DNA of 63,565 nt, taken from the NCBI RefSeq assembly GCF_004348685.1, contig NZ_SMKO01000029.1, forward strand, positions 1-63,565, given 5' to 3'. The notes below the pieces were generated by a model, which had not been told where the DNA came from, made no database searches, and saw nothing but the letters and a program-made list of their open reading frames with translations. A program made the position numbers and the translations under genes. Source of the DNA: Nonomuraea deserti (lineage in GTDB: Bacteria > Actinomycetota > Actinomycetes > Streptosporangiales > Streptosporangiaceae). Positions 51,205 through 60,559 of this stretch are shown here, piece by piece. Positions within the stretch are counted from its first letter, which is position 1; each line of letters opens with the position of its first letter.

Positions 51205-51954
51205 ATGTTCGAGCTGTTCGACGACGACCCGATCTCCCGCCCCCTCACCTATCCGGGCCGGATCCCGGCGACCTCCGGGGTCCTGGTCGACGACGCGTAC
51301 GTGCCGCTCCAGCCGTCGGGCAGCAGCCCGGGGGAGTGGCGCGCGGCCGGCGAGCCGCTCAGGACACTGCTGGCACACCGGGGCTGCCGGCCGCTGTCGG
51401 CTCGCCACCGCGTCGTCGCCGTGGGATCCAACGCCGCGCCGAGCCAGGTGCGCAGGAAGTTCCGCGGCCACGGGGTGTGCAGCGTCGTCCCCATGACGCT
51501 CGCCGACGTGCCGGGCGTCGCCCCCGGCGTCTCGGCCCATGTGAGCAGGGCGGGCTACGTGCCCGCCGCGCCGATCGACACGCCCGGCGAGACGTCCAGG
51601 CTGTTCGTGCTGTGGCTGGACGAGCGGCAGCTCGCCGCCCTCGACCTCACCGAGCCCAACTACACGAGGAGCACGCTCGCGCACCCGATCACGCTGGAGC
51701 CGGGTCTGCGCCTTCCGCCCGCCTTCGTCTACGCGGGAAAGCACGGATGCCTCATGGACGCCGGCCGCCGCCCCCGCCGCCTGACATCCCAGCGAGCGCT
51801 CATCCAGTCCCTCCTGGAGGAGACCCCAGGGCTGAGCCGCCTGTGCGGCGACACGCCGGACGACTTCGTCGCCACCGTCAGGGACGAGACCGTGCGCGCG
51901 GCGGCGTCCCGCCTCCTCCAGGCTCGGCCGAGGCGAGAGCGGGCCGCCGGGTAG
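51205..51954 (+). CDS. Uncharacterised protein with a possible gamma-glutamylcyclotransferase-like fold
   Basis: 249 aa. VVAVGSNAAPSQVRRKF resembles the YGSN...-type entry loop of GGCT-fold enzymes, and PGETSRLFVLWLDERQLAALDLTEPNY resembles their later strand-helix that carries the Glu/Asp and the Y/W. The similarity is by pattern only. The gene overlaps nothing and is followed 11 bp later by the DinB gene on the same strand. Confidence 0.5.
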   Translation: MFELFDDDPISRPLTYPGRIPATSGVLVDDAYVPLQPSGSSPGEWRAAGEPLRTLLAHRGCRPLSARHRVVAVGSNAAPSQVRRKFRGHGVCSVVPMTLADVPGVAPGVSAHVSRAGYVPAAPIDTPGETSRLFVLWLDERQLAALDLTEPNYTRSTLAHPITLEPGLRLPPAFVYAGKHGCLMDAGRRPRRLTSQRALIQSLLEETPGLSRLCGDTPDDFVATVRDETVRAAASRLLQARPRRERAAG

Positions 51955-51965
51955 AGTCGGGCCGC

Positions 51966-52478
51966 GTGACCGACACCAATGCCGACACCCGCGTTCCCCC
52001 GTCCCGGTTCGGCGACGAGCGAACCATCCTGGACAACTGGCTCGAGTGGCACCGCGCCACGCTCGCCGTCAAGTGCGCCGGCCTGACGGACGAGCAGCTG
52101 CGCCTGCGTTCCGCGCCGCCCTCCACCCTGTCCCTGCTGGGCCTGGTCAGGCACATGGCGCACGTCGAGCGGGTCTGGTTCCGCCGGATGCTCAACGGCG
52201 AGGACATCCCCAAGCTGTGGGACAAAGACCGCGACAACGACGCCGACTTCAACGAGGTCGACACCGCCTCCGTCGAGGAGGCGTTCGCCACGTGGCGGGA
52301 GGAGATCGAGCTGGCCCGCGCCCTCTCGGCCGCCGCACCGCTGGACGCCGTCGGCGAATACCGGGGCGCCGAGTGCTCGCACCGCTGGATCCTCGTCCAC
52401 ATGATCGAGGAGTACGCCCGCCACAACGGCCACGCCGACCTGCTACGCGAGCGCATCGACGGCGCCAAGGGCGACTAG
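51966..52478 (+). CDS. DinB-family (DUF664) protein
   Basis: 170 aa from GTG 51966. The four-helix DinB-like bundle is shown by TILDNWLEWHRATLAVKCAGL, SLLGLVRHMAHVERVWFRRML and ILVHMIEEYARHNGHADLLRE, with His residues at the expected metal positions (H in LVRHMAHVE and H in ARHNGH). The family includes mycothiol-dependent thiol transferases. The end overlaps the VOC gene on the other strand by 4 bp. Confidence 0.88.
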   Translation: MTDTNADTRVPPSRFGDERTILDNWLEWHRATLAVKCAGLTDEQLRLRSAPPSTLSLLGLVRHMAHVERVWFRRMLNGEDIPKLWDKDRDNDADFNEVDTASVEEAFATWREEIELARALSAAAPLDAVGEYRGAECSHRWILVHMIEEYARHNGHADLLRERIDGAKGD

Positions 52479-53434
52479 GGGCGGCCGGTCTCGCGGAAGA
52501 TGATCGCGGCGCCGAACGCCGCGCGGGCGGGCACGACGAGCTCTCCGGCGGAGGTCCTGCCCAGCGGGATGTCGCCGGCGCGCAGAAGCCGTTCGGTCGC
52601 CGCGGCGTCGTTCACGCCCACCGCGTAGGCCACGAAGCCGGGCAGCGCCGCCGCGGTACCCCCTGGCAGCAGCTCGCCCAGCCCCGACGCGGCGGCCAGC
52701 GTGACCCTGGCCTCTCCTCCGAGCTCGAACACCCGCACGGGCCCGGCCCGCCGTGCCGTACGCCCCAGGTAACGCTCGTAACGCCGCTCGGTCTCGTCGA
52801 TCGCGTCGTCGGCCACGCACAGCACGCACTCCACCAGGGCGTGCGCGCCGTTGGGGTGGTCGGCGCCGGCCGGGGCGCCGGCCACGGCGCGGTCGTTGGC
52901 GGCCAGCCCGACCCGCCCCTCGGGGACGCGGCCGGGCACGACGCCGTCGATCTCCAGATAGCGGACGGGCTCCATCCGGGTCCCGTCCGCCGTCTCGACC
53001 GGGCGCTGCGCGGCATGTACGCCGCCGTGCCCGACGCGGGCCGCCGCCAGCCGCGCGGCGGCCCGGTCGATGTCCCGCGCGTCGAACATCAGGATGTGCA
53101 CGCCCTCGAAACGCCGCAGGCAGGCCTCCAGGGTGGCCGCGGTGCCGCGGACGGCATCCTTGAGCGCGGCCAGCCGTTCCTCGGGCGCCTTCAGGGGGAT
53201 CAGCCTGGCGTCGCCAGGCACCCGCCCGGATCCCGCGACCGTGACCAGCTCGACGAAGTTGCCGGGGAAGTACGCGTGCGTGTTGCCCAGGCCGAACGGC
53301 TCGGGAGGCTCGCCGAGCACCGGATAGGCCGGGCCCGGCAGGCTGAACCCGAGCCGCCGGTAGCGGTCGAGCGCCTGGTCCATGTCGTGCACGAGGTGGC
53401 CGACGTGGTGCAGCCCGCCGATGTCATGATCCAT
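52475..53434 (-). CDS. Two-module VOC-family protein
   Basis: 319 aa from ATG 53434, with GGAGG 7 nt upstream. The N-terminus HDIGGLHHVGHLVHDMDQALDRYRRLGF and the FVELVTVAG strand are the glyoxalase/bleomycin-type core; a Glyoxalase_3-like middle region (VHILMFDARDIDRAAARLAAA) follows, then a second VOC half to the C-terminus. Relatives include dioxygenase-like and resistance proteins. It overlaps the preceding TetR gene by 11 bp and is probably controlled by it. Confidence 0.85.
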   Translation of the reverse strand: MDHDIGGLHHVGHLVHDMDQALDRYRRLGFSLPGPAYPVLGEPPEPFGLGNTHAYFPGNFVELVTVAGSGRVPGDARLIPLKAPEERLAALKDAVRGTAATLEACLRRFEGVHILMFDARDIDRAAARLAAARVGHGGVHAAQRPVETADGTRMEPVRYLEIDGVVPGRVPEGRVGLAANDRAVAGAPAGADHPNGAHALVECVLCVADDAIDETERRYERYLGRTARRAGPVRVFELGGEARVTLAAASGLGELLPGGTAAALPGFVAYAVGVNDAAATERLLRAGDIPLGRTSAGELVVPARAAFGAAIIFRETGRP

Positions 53435-54119
53435 GCTTGCCTCCGTAAGCGGCGTCTTCGAAGTCACGGGAGAGCCGTTCGAAGATCTCGACGACCTCGC
53501 CGGCCGCGGGCTCGCGTGCGGACGGCCGCTCGGGCTCGAACGTCCTGCGCAGGGTGTCGGCCAGATGCCCGGCCTTCTCCTCCAGCCCGAGCGGCACGTC
53601 GGCGGGCAGCAGCGGTTCGATCGCGAAGAACCCGAACACGATCGTCGGCAGCGAGTAGTCCAGATCCTCGGGACGCAGCCCGGCGCGCAGCAGCCCGTGC
53701 CTAGCCAGCACCCGCAGGTAGTCGCGCGAGGCGATCAGCTTGGCGCCCTCCAGCGGTCTCCTGGCCGGGCTGGAGAGGAACTTGTCGAGCGTCTCCGCGT
53801 CCCTGGTGAAGAGGGCCCGCAGCACCGGCCGGTCCATCGCCTCCAGGAAGAACCTGCGCATGTAGCGGTGCAGCATGATCTCGTCGGGGTCGGCCCGCAT
53901 GGCCGCGGCCACCGCGTCCAGCATCGCGACCGCCTCGCGGGCCGCCACGGCGAAGAACAGCTGCTCGCGCGTGCGCCAGTGCAGGTAGATGGTGCCCTTG
54001 CCGACTCCGGCCAGCTTCGCGATCTCGTCGATCGTCACCCGCCGGTATCCCCAGCGCAGCAGCAACTCCTTGGCCGCGTCGAGGATCCGGTCGGCCCGCC
54101 CGTCGTGCTCGCCCCGCAT
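53424..54119 (-). CDS. TetR-family transcriptional regulator
   Basis: 231 aa. The HTH is RILDAAKELLLRWGYRRVTIDEIAKLAGVGKGTIYLHWRTREQLFFAV (pattern). It heads a two-gene operon with the VOC gene. The upstream region has short repeats around TTGACTGGTGACCAATATAG (54142-54161), where its operator and promoter are likely to be. Confidence 0.9.
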   Translation of the reverse strand: MRGEHDGRADRILDAAKELLLRWGYRRVTIDEIAKLAGVGKGTIYLHWRTREQLFFAVAAREAVAMLDAVAAAMRADPDEIMLHRYMRRFFLEAMDRPVLRALFTRDAETLDKFLSSPARRPLEGAKLIASRDYLRVLARHGLLRAGLRPEDLDYSLPTIVFGFFAIEPLLPADVPLGLEEKAGHLADTLRRTFEPERPSAREPAAGEVVEIFERLSRDFEDAAYGGKHGS

Positions 54120-54246
54120 GCCCCGCCTCCCGGTGACTGTTGACTGGTGACCAATATAGCGTTTTGGTCACGCAGATGTGCACGCATAAGCGCACGACCG
54201 CGCATGAAAGCAGGTCAAGGGGGTCGTACGGAAAGTAAGGGGTCCT

Positions 54247-54726
54247 CTAAGGGGCGTCGGCGCGGAACAGCGCCCAGACGGCCTTGCCGCCGCTCGCCAG
54301 CGGGTCCCAGCCCCAGCACTGGCTGTACGTCTCGACGATGTAGAGCCCGCGCCCGTTCTCGGAGATGAAGTCGGGCTCCTTGGGCCGCGGCACCTCGTCA
54401 CTCGGGTCGGCCACCGCCAGCAGGACGTGCGGGGCGACCCGCATCAGCAGCAGTTCGATGCCGCGCCGCCCGCGTGCGTACATCGCGTACCTGATGGCGT
54501 TGGTCACCAGCTCCGACACCACCAGCGCGGCGTCGTCGCTCAGGTCGTGCAGCCCCCAGTCGCGCAGCGTCGAGCGGGTCACGTCCCTGGCGGTCTTCAC
54601 CGAGTCGGCCTGGAAGGACAGCGGGCACGAGGTCGTGTACGGTTTCCCGCCCATGAGAAGGTGATCGAAACCGACTTCGCGGGTGATCTGCAGGCAATCG
54701 GCAGTGGCCAGCGGATCCTCCACCAT
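54247..54726 (-). CDS. Anti-sigma-factor-like ATP-binding protein (HATPase_c_2)
   Basis: 159 aa from ATG 54726 with GGGGAGG upstream; a longer frame to 54843 has an unlike, non-family N-terminus. LVVSELVTNAIRYAM is the N box, VADPSDEVPRP and ENGRGLYIVETYSQCWGW the G boxes of RsbW-type GHKL ATPases. It is divergent from an XRE regulator gene, a pair repeated many times in actinomycete genomes (abaA/whiJ-like loci). Confidence 0.9.
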   Translation of the reverse strand: MVEDPLATADCLQITREVGFDHLLMGGKPYTTSCPLSFQADSVKTARDVTRSTLRDWGLHDLSDDAALVVSELVTNAIRYAMYARGRRGIELLLMRVAPHVLLAVADPSDEVPRPKEPDFISENGRGLYIVETYSQCWGWDPLASGGKAVWALFRADAP

Positions 54727-54960
54727 GCTGCCGATACCTCCCCGTTGAACCTTCGTCAGTGCATGTTTGGCCCAATATGCACTAACCCATGATGGGTCAC
54801 GCGGCCGGGTCGCTGCAAGACCCAAATGCACGTGCAGTTGCATTGTGCAGGAGCGAGCGGCGCCAGGCTAACGGCCGCCGAATCGGACACGGGGTTGAGA
54901 CCTTGTCATACGTGGCGATGTGGTGTCACTGTGTGTGCGGACCTTGATAGGAGGAAGCAA

Positions 54961-55827
54961 GTGACGCAGAACCAGCCGGGTTCCGGGCCGACGGCGCTGC
55001 GCATCCTCCTGGGCTCCCAACTGCGCAAGCTCAGGGAAGCGAAGAACGTCACCCGCGAGGAGGCGGGCCACCTCATCCGGGGCTCCGAATCCAAGATCAG
55101 CCGCATGGAGCTCGGCCGGGTGGGGTTCAAGGAACGCGACGTGGCGGACCTGCTGACGTTGTACGGGGTCGTGGACGCGCAAGCCCGTGCCGCCGTGCTC
55201 GACCTGGTCGCCACCGCCAACGAGCCGGGCTGGTGGCACCGGTTCAACGACGTGCTGCCCACGTGGTTCCAGGCGTACGTCGGCCTCGAAGAGGCGGCCG
55301 CCAGGATCAGGACCTACGAGGTCCAGTTCGTGCCGGGATTGTTGCAGACCAAGGAGTACACGAGGGCCGTGGTGACCGCCGGTGCGGCGGGCATCGGAGC
55401 CGAGGAGATCGCCAGGCGGGTGGACCTCCGGCTGGAACGCCAGAGGATCCTGGACAAGCCCGACGGGCCCATCTTCTGGGCGGTGATCGACGAGGCCGCC
55501 TTACGCAGGCCCATCGGCGGCGCCGAGGTGATGAGGGCCCAGATCGAGCACCTGATCGAGCTGATGCGGCAGCAGAGCATCACGATCCAGATCATGCCGT
55601 TCAGCTTCGGGGGGCACAGCGCGGAGGGCGGGGCGTTCAGCATCCTGCGCTTCCCCGACAACGATCTGCCGGACGTCGTGTACGTCGAGCAACTCGCCAG
55701 CGCGCTCTACCTCGACAAGCGTGAGGACGTCGACCGATACACCGAGGTGATGGAGCGGTTGTGCGCCGTGAGCACCACCCCGGACGAGACGATCGAGTTG
55801 TTGCGGACGATCGCGGACGAGTTCTGA
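54961..55827 (+). CDS. XRE-family regulator with DUF5753 domain
   Basis: 288 aa from GTG 54961, with AGGAGG 7 nt upstream. The HTH covers LRILLGSQLRKLREAKNVTREEAGHLIRGSESKISRMELGR (pattern). The C-terminal DUF5753 shows YEVQFVPGLLQTKEYTRAV, RQRILDKPDG and PFSFGGHSAEGGAFSILRFP (patterns). Such Scr1-type regulators with an adjacent ATPase influence development and antibiotic production in streptomycetes. No DUF397 gene lies next to it here. Confidence 0.92.
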   Translation: MTQNQPGSGPTALRILLGSQLRKLREAKNVTREEAGHLIRGSESKISRMELGRVGFKERDVADLLTLYGVVDAQARAAVLDLVATANEPGWWHRFNDVLPTWFQAYVGLEEAAARIRTYEVQFVPGLLQTKEYTRAVVTAGAAGIGAEEIARRVDLRLERQRILDKPDGPIFWAVIDEAALRRPIGGAEVMRAQIEHLIELMRQQSITIQIMPFSFGGHSAEGGAFSILRFPDNDLPDVVYVEQLASALYLDKREDVDRYTEVMERLCAVSTTPDETIELLRTIADEF

Positions 55828-55994
55828 GAGCCGTGGCGTCGTTGTCGGGTGCGCATCTGCCCTAGACTGGCAGTCGGCGTTGGATCCCGCCGTGGCGGAG
55901 CATGCCCGACACCGCTCATGTGGGCGCGGCGCGTGAGCCGAAACCGATGAGACGCGCCCGCGATCACTCGTAGCTTGATCAAGGAGACCATTCC

Positions 55995-57371
55995 GTGAAG
56001 ACCGCTGTCGAGGAGCTCAGCCCGACCCGGGTCAAGCTCACCGTCGAGGTGCCGTTCGACGAGCTGCGCCCGAGCATGGATGCGGCATACAAGAAGGTCG
56101 CGCAGCAGGTGCGCGTCCCCGGGTTCCGGCCTGGCAAGGTTCCGGCCCGCATCATCGAGCAGCGCTTCGGCCGGGCGGTAGTGCTGGAGGAGACCCTCAA
56201 CGACGCGGTGCCCAAGCTCTACGGCCAGGCCGTCGACGAGGTCGACGTGTTCCCGGTCAGCCAGCCCGACATCGAGGTCACGAAGATCGACGACGGTGAG
56301 CAGATCGAGTTCACCGCCGAGGTCGACATCCGGCCCAACTTCGAGGTCCCCGAATACCAGGGCGTCGAGGTCACGGTCGACTCCGCCGAGGTCTCCGACG
56401 ACGACGTCAACGCCCAGCTCGACGCGCTGCGCCAGCGTTTCGCCACGCTCACCGGCGTCGAGCGGCCCGCCGCCAACGGCGACTTCGTCGTGATGGACCT
56501 GCGCGCCGAGATCGACGGCAAGAACATCGAGGAGCAGCAGGCCAGCGAGGTGTCCTATGAGGTGGGCGCCGGCTCCGTGCTGCAGGGCCTCGACGCCGCG
56601 CTCGAAGGCATGTCCGCGGGCGAGGAGAAGAGCTTCAAGACCGAGCTGGTCGGCGGTGACAACGCCGGCGAGGAAGCCGACGTGATCATCAACGTCAAGT
56701 CGGTCAAGGAGAAGGTCCTGCCCGAGCTCGACGACGAGTTCGCCCAGCTCGCCAGCGAGTTCGACACGCTGGAGGAGCTGCAGTCCAGCATCCGCGAGCA
56801 GGCTCGCCGCAACAAGCTGATCGACCAGGTCGTGCAGGCCCGCGACAAGGCGCTCGACGCCCTGCTCGACAAGATCGACATCCCGCTTCCCGACAGCGCG
56901 CTCAAGGCCGAGGTCGACGCCCGCAAGCACAACCTCGACCACCAGGTGGCCGAGAGCGGCCTGAGCCGTGACGCCTTCTTCCGCCTCTACCAGACGACGG
57001 AGGAGGAGCGCTTCGCCGAGTTCGAGACCGGCGCCGCCAAGGCGCTCAAGGTCGGATTCGTGCTCGACAAGATCGTCAAGGCCGAGGAGCTGGGCGTCTC
57101 CGAGCAGGAGCTGACCAACTTCGTGGTCCGCCGGGCCATGGAGATGGGCGTGCAGCCCAACGAGCTGGCCAAGCACCTCGCCGACAACGACCAGCTCACG
57201 CTGGCCATGGTCGAGATCGTCCGTGACAAGGCCAAGTCCGTGCTCGGCGACGCCGCCAAGGTGGTCGACACCGAGGGCAACGAGGTCGACCTCAAGGGCA
57301 TCTACAGCGAGATCAACGGTGGCGAGGCCGTCGAGGAAGAGGACGCCGAGGGCGAGAAGGCCGACGCCTGA
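55995..57371 (+). CDS. tig: Trigger factor
   Basis: 458 aa: N-terminal ribosome-binding domain (KTAVEELSPTRVKLTVEVPF, FRPGKVP), FKBP-type PPIase domain (about 155-240) and helical C-terminal chaperone domain, ending in an acidic Glu/Asp tail. It binds nascent chains at the ribosome exit. A TAGACT -10 (55863-55868) lies upstream. It heads the tig-clpP1-clpP2-clpX block. Confidence 0.97.
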   Translation: MKTAVEELSPTRVKLTVEVPFDELRPSMDAAYKKVAQQVRVPGFRPGKVPARIIEQRFGRAVVLEETLNDAVPKLYGQAVDEVDVFPVSQPDIEVTKIDDGEQIEFTAEVDIRPNFEVPEYQGVEVTVDSAEVSDDDVNAQLDALRQRFATLTGVERPAANGDFVVMDLRAEIDGKNIEEQQASEVSYEVGAGSVLQGLDAALEGMSAGEEKSFKTELVGGDNAGEEADVIINVKSVKEKVLPELDDEFAQLASEFDTLEELQSSIREQARRNKLIDQVVQARDKALDALLDKIDIPLPDSALKAEVDARKHNLDHQVAESGLSRDAFFRLYQTTEEERFAEFETGAAKALKVGFVLDKIVKAEELGVSEQELTNFVVRRAMEMGVQPNELAKHLADNDQLTLAMVEIVRDKAKSVLGDAAKVVDTEGNEVDLKGIYSEINGGEAVEEEDAEGEKADA

Positions 57372-57387
57372 CGCCCCGAGCCGACCG

Positions 57388-57418
57388 GAGCCCCTGGACC
57401 CCGCCGGTCCGGGGGCTC
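57388..57418 (+). terminator. Hairpin terminator after tig
   Basis: GAGCCCCTGGACC and GGTCCGGGGGCTC pair with one wobble around a 5-nt loop. No U-run follows. The rest of the gap up to 57742 holds a ClgR-type site and the clpP promoter region. Confidence 0.75.
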
Positions 57419-57639
57419 TGTCATGACCGGACACCTCCCGCCCTGGAACAGAGCGCTCAGACGGCTTGTGAGGCGCCCGGAGGGGTCGAGGGCTCTGCGG
57501 GCGGCGGGCCGGCGCTCATCGCGCGGCGCTCGCCCTCTCAGGACGTCTGAGGGAGGTCGCCGTACGCGTGCCGCGTCAGCGCGGGACGAAAACCGCACAA
57601 GCCGAAGAAGCGTAACAGGCAACCATTCGCTCGAACCTG

Positions 57640-57653
57640 CGCCGTCAGCGAAC
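57640..57653 (-). promoter_or_regulatory. ClgR-type operator upstream of clpP1
   Basis: On the minus strand the sequence reads GTTCGC-TGACG-GCG, matching the GTTCGC-5N-GCG box described for ClgR of Streptomyces, a known activator of clpP1P2. It lies 90 bp before the clpP1 start. Confidence 0.65.
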
Positions 57654-57742
57654 AGTACGGGGGACCGGGCATGACCTGTGGGCCGGGCGCGTTAGGGTCA
57701 CAAGCAAAGCCCATCGATTACGACGCATCGGAAGGTGACGCT

Positions 57743-58375
57743 GTGACCAGCCCGCCGACCTTCTATCAGCCTGAGTCGCGAGGCCGTGAGAACGGCTCGT
57801 CCTTCCGGCTTGAGGACCAGCTTTACCAGCGCCTGCTTCGTGAGCGCATCATCGTTCTCGGGCAGGAGGTCAACGACGAGATCGCCAACCGCATCTGCGC
57901 AGAGCTGCTGCTGCTCGCGGCCGACGATCCCGACCGCGACATCACGCTCTACATCAACTCGCCGGGTGGCTCGGTGAGTGCGGGCATGGCGATTTACGAC
58001 ATGATGGAATATGTGCCTAACGACGTATCCACGGTCGTCATGGGCATGGCCGCCTCGATGGGGCAGTTCCTGCTGTCCGCCGGCACCCATGGCAAGCGTT
58101 ACGGCCTGCCGCACGCCCGTGTCATGATGCACCAGCCGTCCGGCGGCATCGGCGGCACCGCCGCCGACATCGCCATCCAGGCCGAGCAGATGCTCTACGT
58201 GAAGAAGACACTGGCCGAGCGGATCGCCCACCACACCGGGCAGCCGCTCGAGCAGATCGAGGCCGATTCCGACCGCGACCGCTGGTTCACGGCCGAAGAG
58301 GCCAAGGACTACGGCTTCATCGACCACGTGGTGCGCAGCGCACGGCAGGTGCCCACGCAGGGCCCGGTCTCCTAG
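57743..58375 (+). CDS. clpP1: ATP-dependent Clp protease proteolytic subunit 1
   Basis: 210 aa from GTG 57743, chosen for its GAAGG ribosome binding site; an upstream in-frame start at 57671 would add 24 aa. The catalytic Ser lies in [11 protein letters not shown], His in MMHQPSGG and Asp in [12 protein letters not shown]. It forms a mixed tetradecamer with ClpP2, as in other actinobacteria. Confidence 0.96.
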   Translation: MTSPPTFYQPESRGRENGSSFRLEDQLYQRLLRERIIVLGQEVNDEIANRICAELLLLAADDPDRDITLYINSPGGSVSAGMAIYDMMEYVPNDVSTVVMGMAASMGQFLLSAGTHGKRYGLPHARVMMHQPSGGIGGTAADIAIQAEQMLYVKKTLAERIAHHTGQPLEQIEADSDRDRWFTAEEAKDYGFIDHVVRSARQVPTQGPVS

Positions 58376-58386
58376 GGGGAGCTGAC

Positions 58387-59010
58387 ATGAACATCGAAAG
58401 CCGTTACGTTCTCCCCTCCTTCGTCGAGCGCACGTCCTACGGCGTGAAGGAGATGAACCCGTACAACAAGCTCTTCGAGGACCGCATCATCTTCCTCGGA
58501 GTGCAGATCGACGACGCGTCGGCCAACGACGTGATGGCCCAGCTGCTGACGCTGGAGTCACTCGACCCCGACCGTGACATCAGCATCTACATCAACTCGC
58601 CCGGCGGCTCGTTCACGGCCATGACGGCGATCTACGACACGATGCAGTTCGTCCGGCCGGAGATCCAGACCGTCTGCCTCGGCCAGGCCGCGTCCGCCGC
58701 GGCCGTGCTGCTGGCCGGCGGCACCCCTGGCAAGCGGTTCGCGCTGCCCAACGCCAGGGTGCTGATCCACCAGCCGTCCACCGAGGGCGGCGGCCAGGGC
58801 AGCGACATCGAGATCCAGGCCCGCGAGATCCTTCGCATGCGCTCCCTCCTCGAGGACATCGTGGCGAGGCACTCGGGCAAGTCCTCCGCCGAAATCCGCA
58901 AGGACATCGAACGCGACAAAATTCTCAACGCGGACGAGGCGAAGGCGTATGGTCTGATCGACGACATCATCCCGTCCAGGAAGAAGCGAGCTCAGGCCGT
59001 GGCTTCCTAG
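58387..59010 (+). CDS. clpP2: ATP-dependent Clp protease proteolytic subunit 2
   Basis: 207 aa, 11 bp after clpP1. Catalytic Ser in [14 protein letters not shown], His in [10 protein letters not shown] and Asp in [18 protein letters not shown] lies just before ATG 58387. It is in one operon with clpP1. Confidence 0.96.
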   Translation: MNIESRYVLPSFVERTSYGVKEMNPYNKLFEDRIIFLGVQIDDASANDVMAQLLTLESLDPDRDISIYINSPGGSFTAMTAIYDTMQFVRPEIQTVCLGQAASAAAVLLAGGTPGKRFALPNARVLIHQPSTEGGGQGSDIEIQAREILRMRSLLEDIVARHSGKSSAEIRKDIERDKILNADEAKAYGLIDDIIPSRKKRAQAVAS

Positions 59011-59194
59011 ACGAGACGTGACGCGCCGGAGCGCTGCCCAATAGGGCACGTTCCGGTGCGACTCGCCGCTAGGGGGCTCACTGAGGGCCCAGAAGACGGT
59101 AACGTCGAAACCTGAGCGGTTCGGCCTAGTCCGGAGGATGTCCGGAGACACTGCTCGCGTGAGCAGGGCGGTCCCACGCAAAGGAGTATCTGGG

Positions 59195-60478
<1,284 letters not shown>

Positions 60479-60498
60479 GCCGCATTCGTTCACACCGG

Positions 60499-60527
60499 AC
60501 GCCCCGTGGTCGCGAACCATGGGGCGT
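60499..60527 (+). terminator. Hairpin terminator after clpX
   Basis: ACGCCCCGTGGT and ACCATGGGGCGT pair with one wobble around a 5-nt loop, ahead of the valS promoter. Confidence 0.75.
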
Positions 60528-60559
60528 TCCGCTTTCCCGCCTCCCTAGAATTGGTCACT

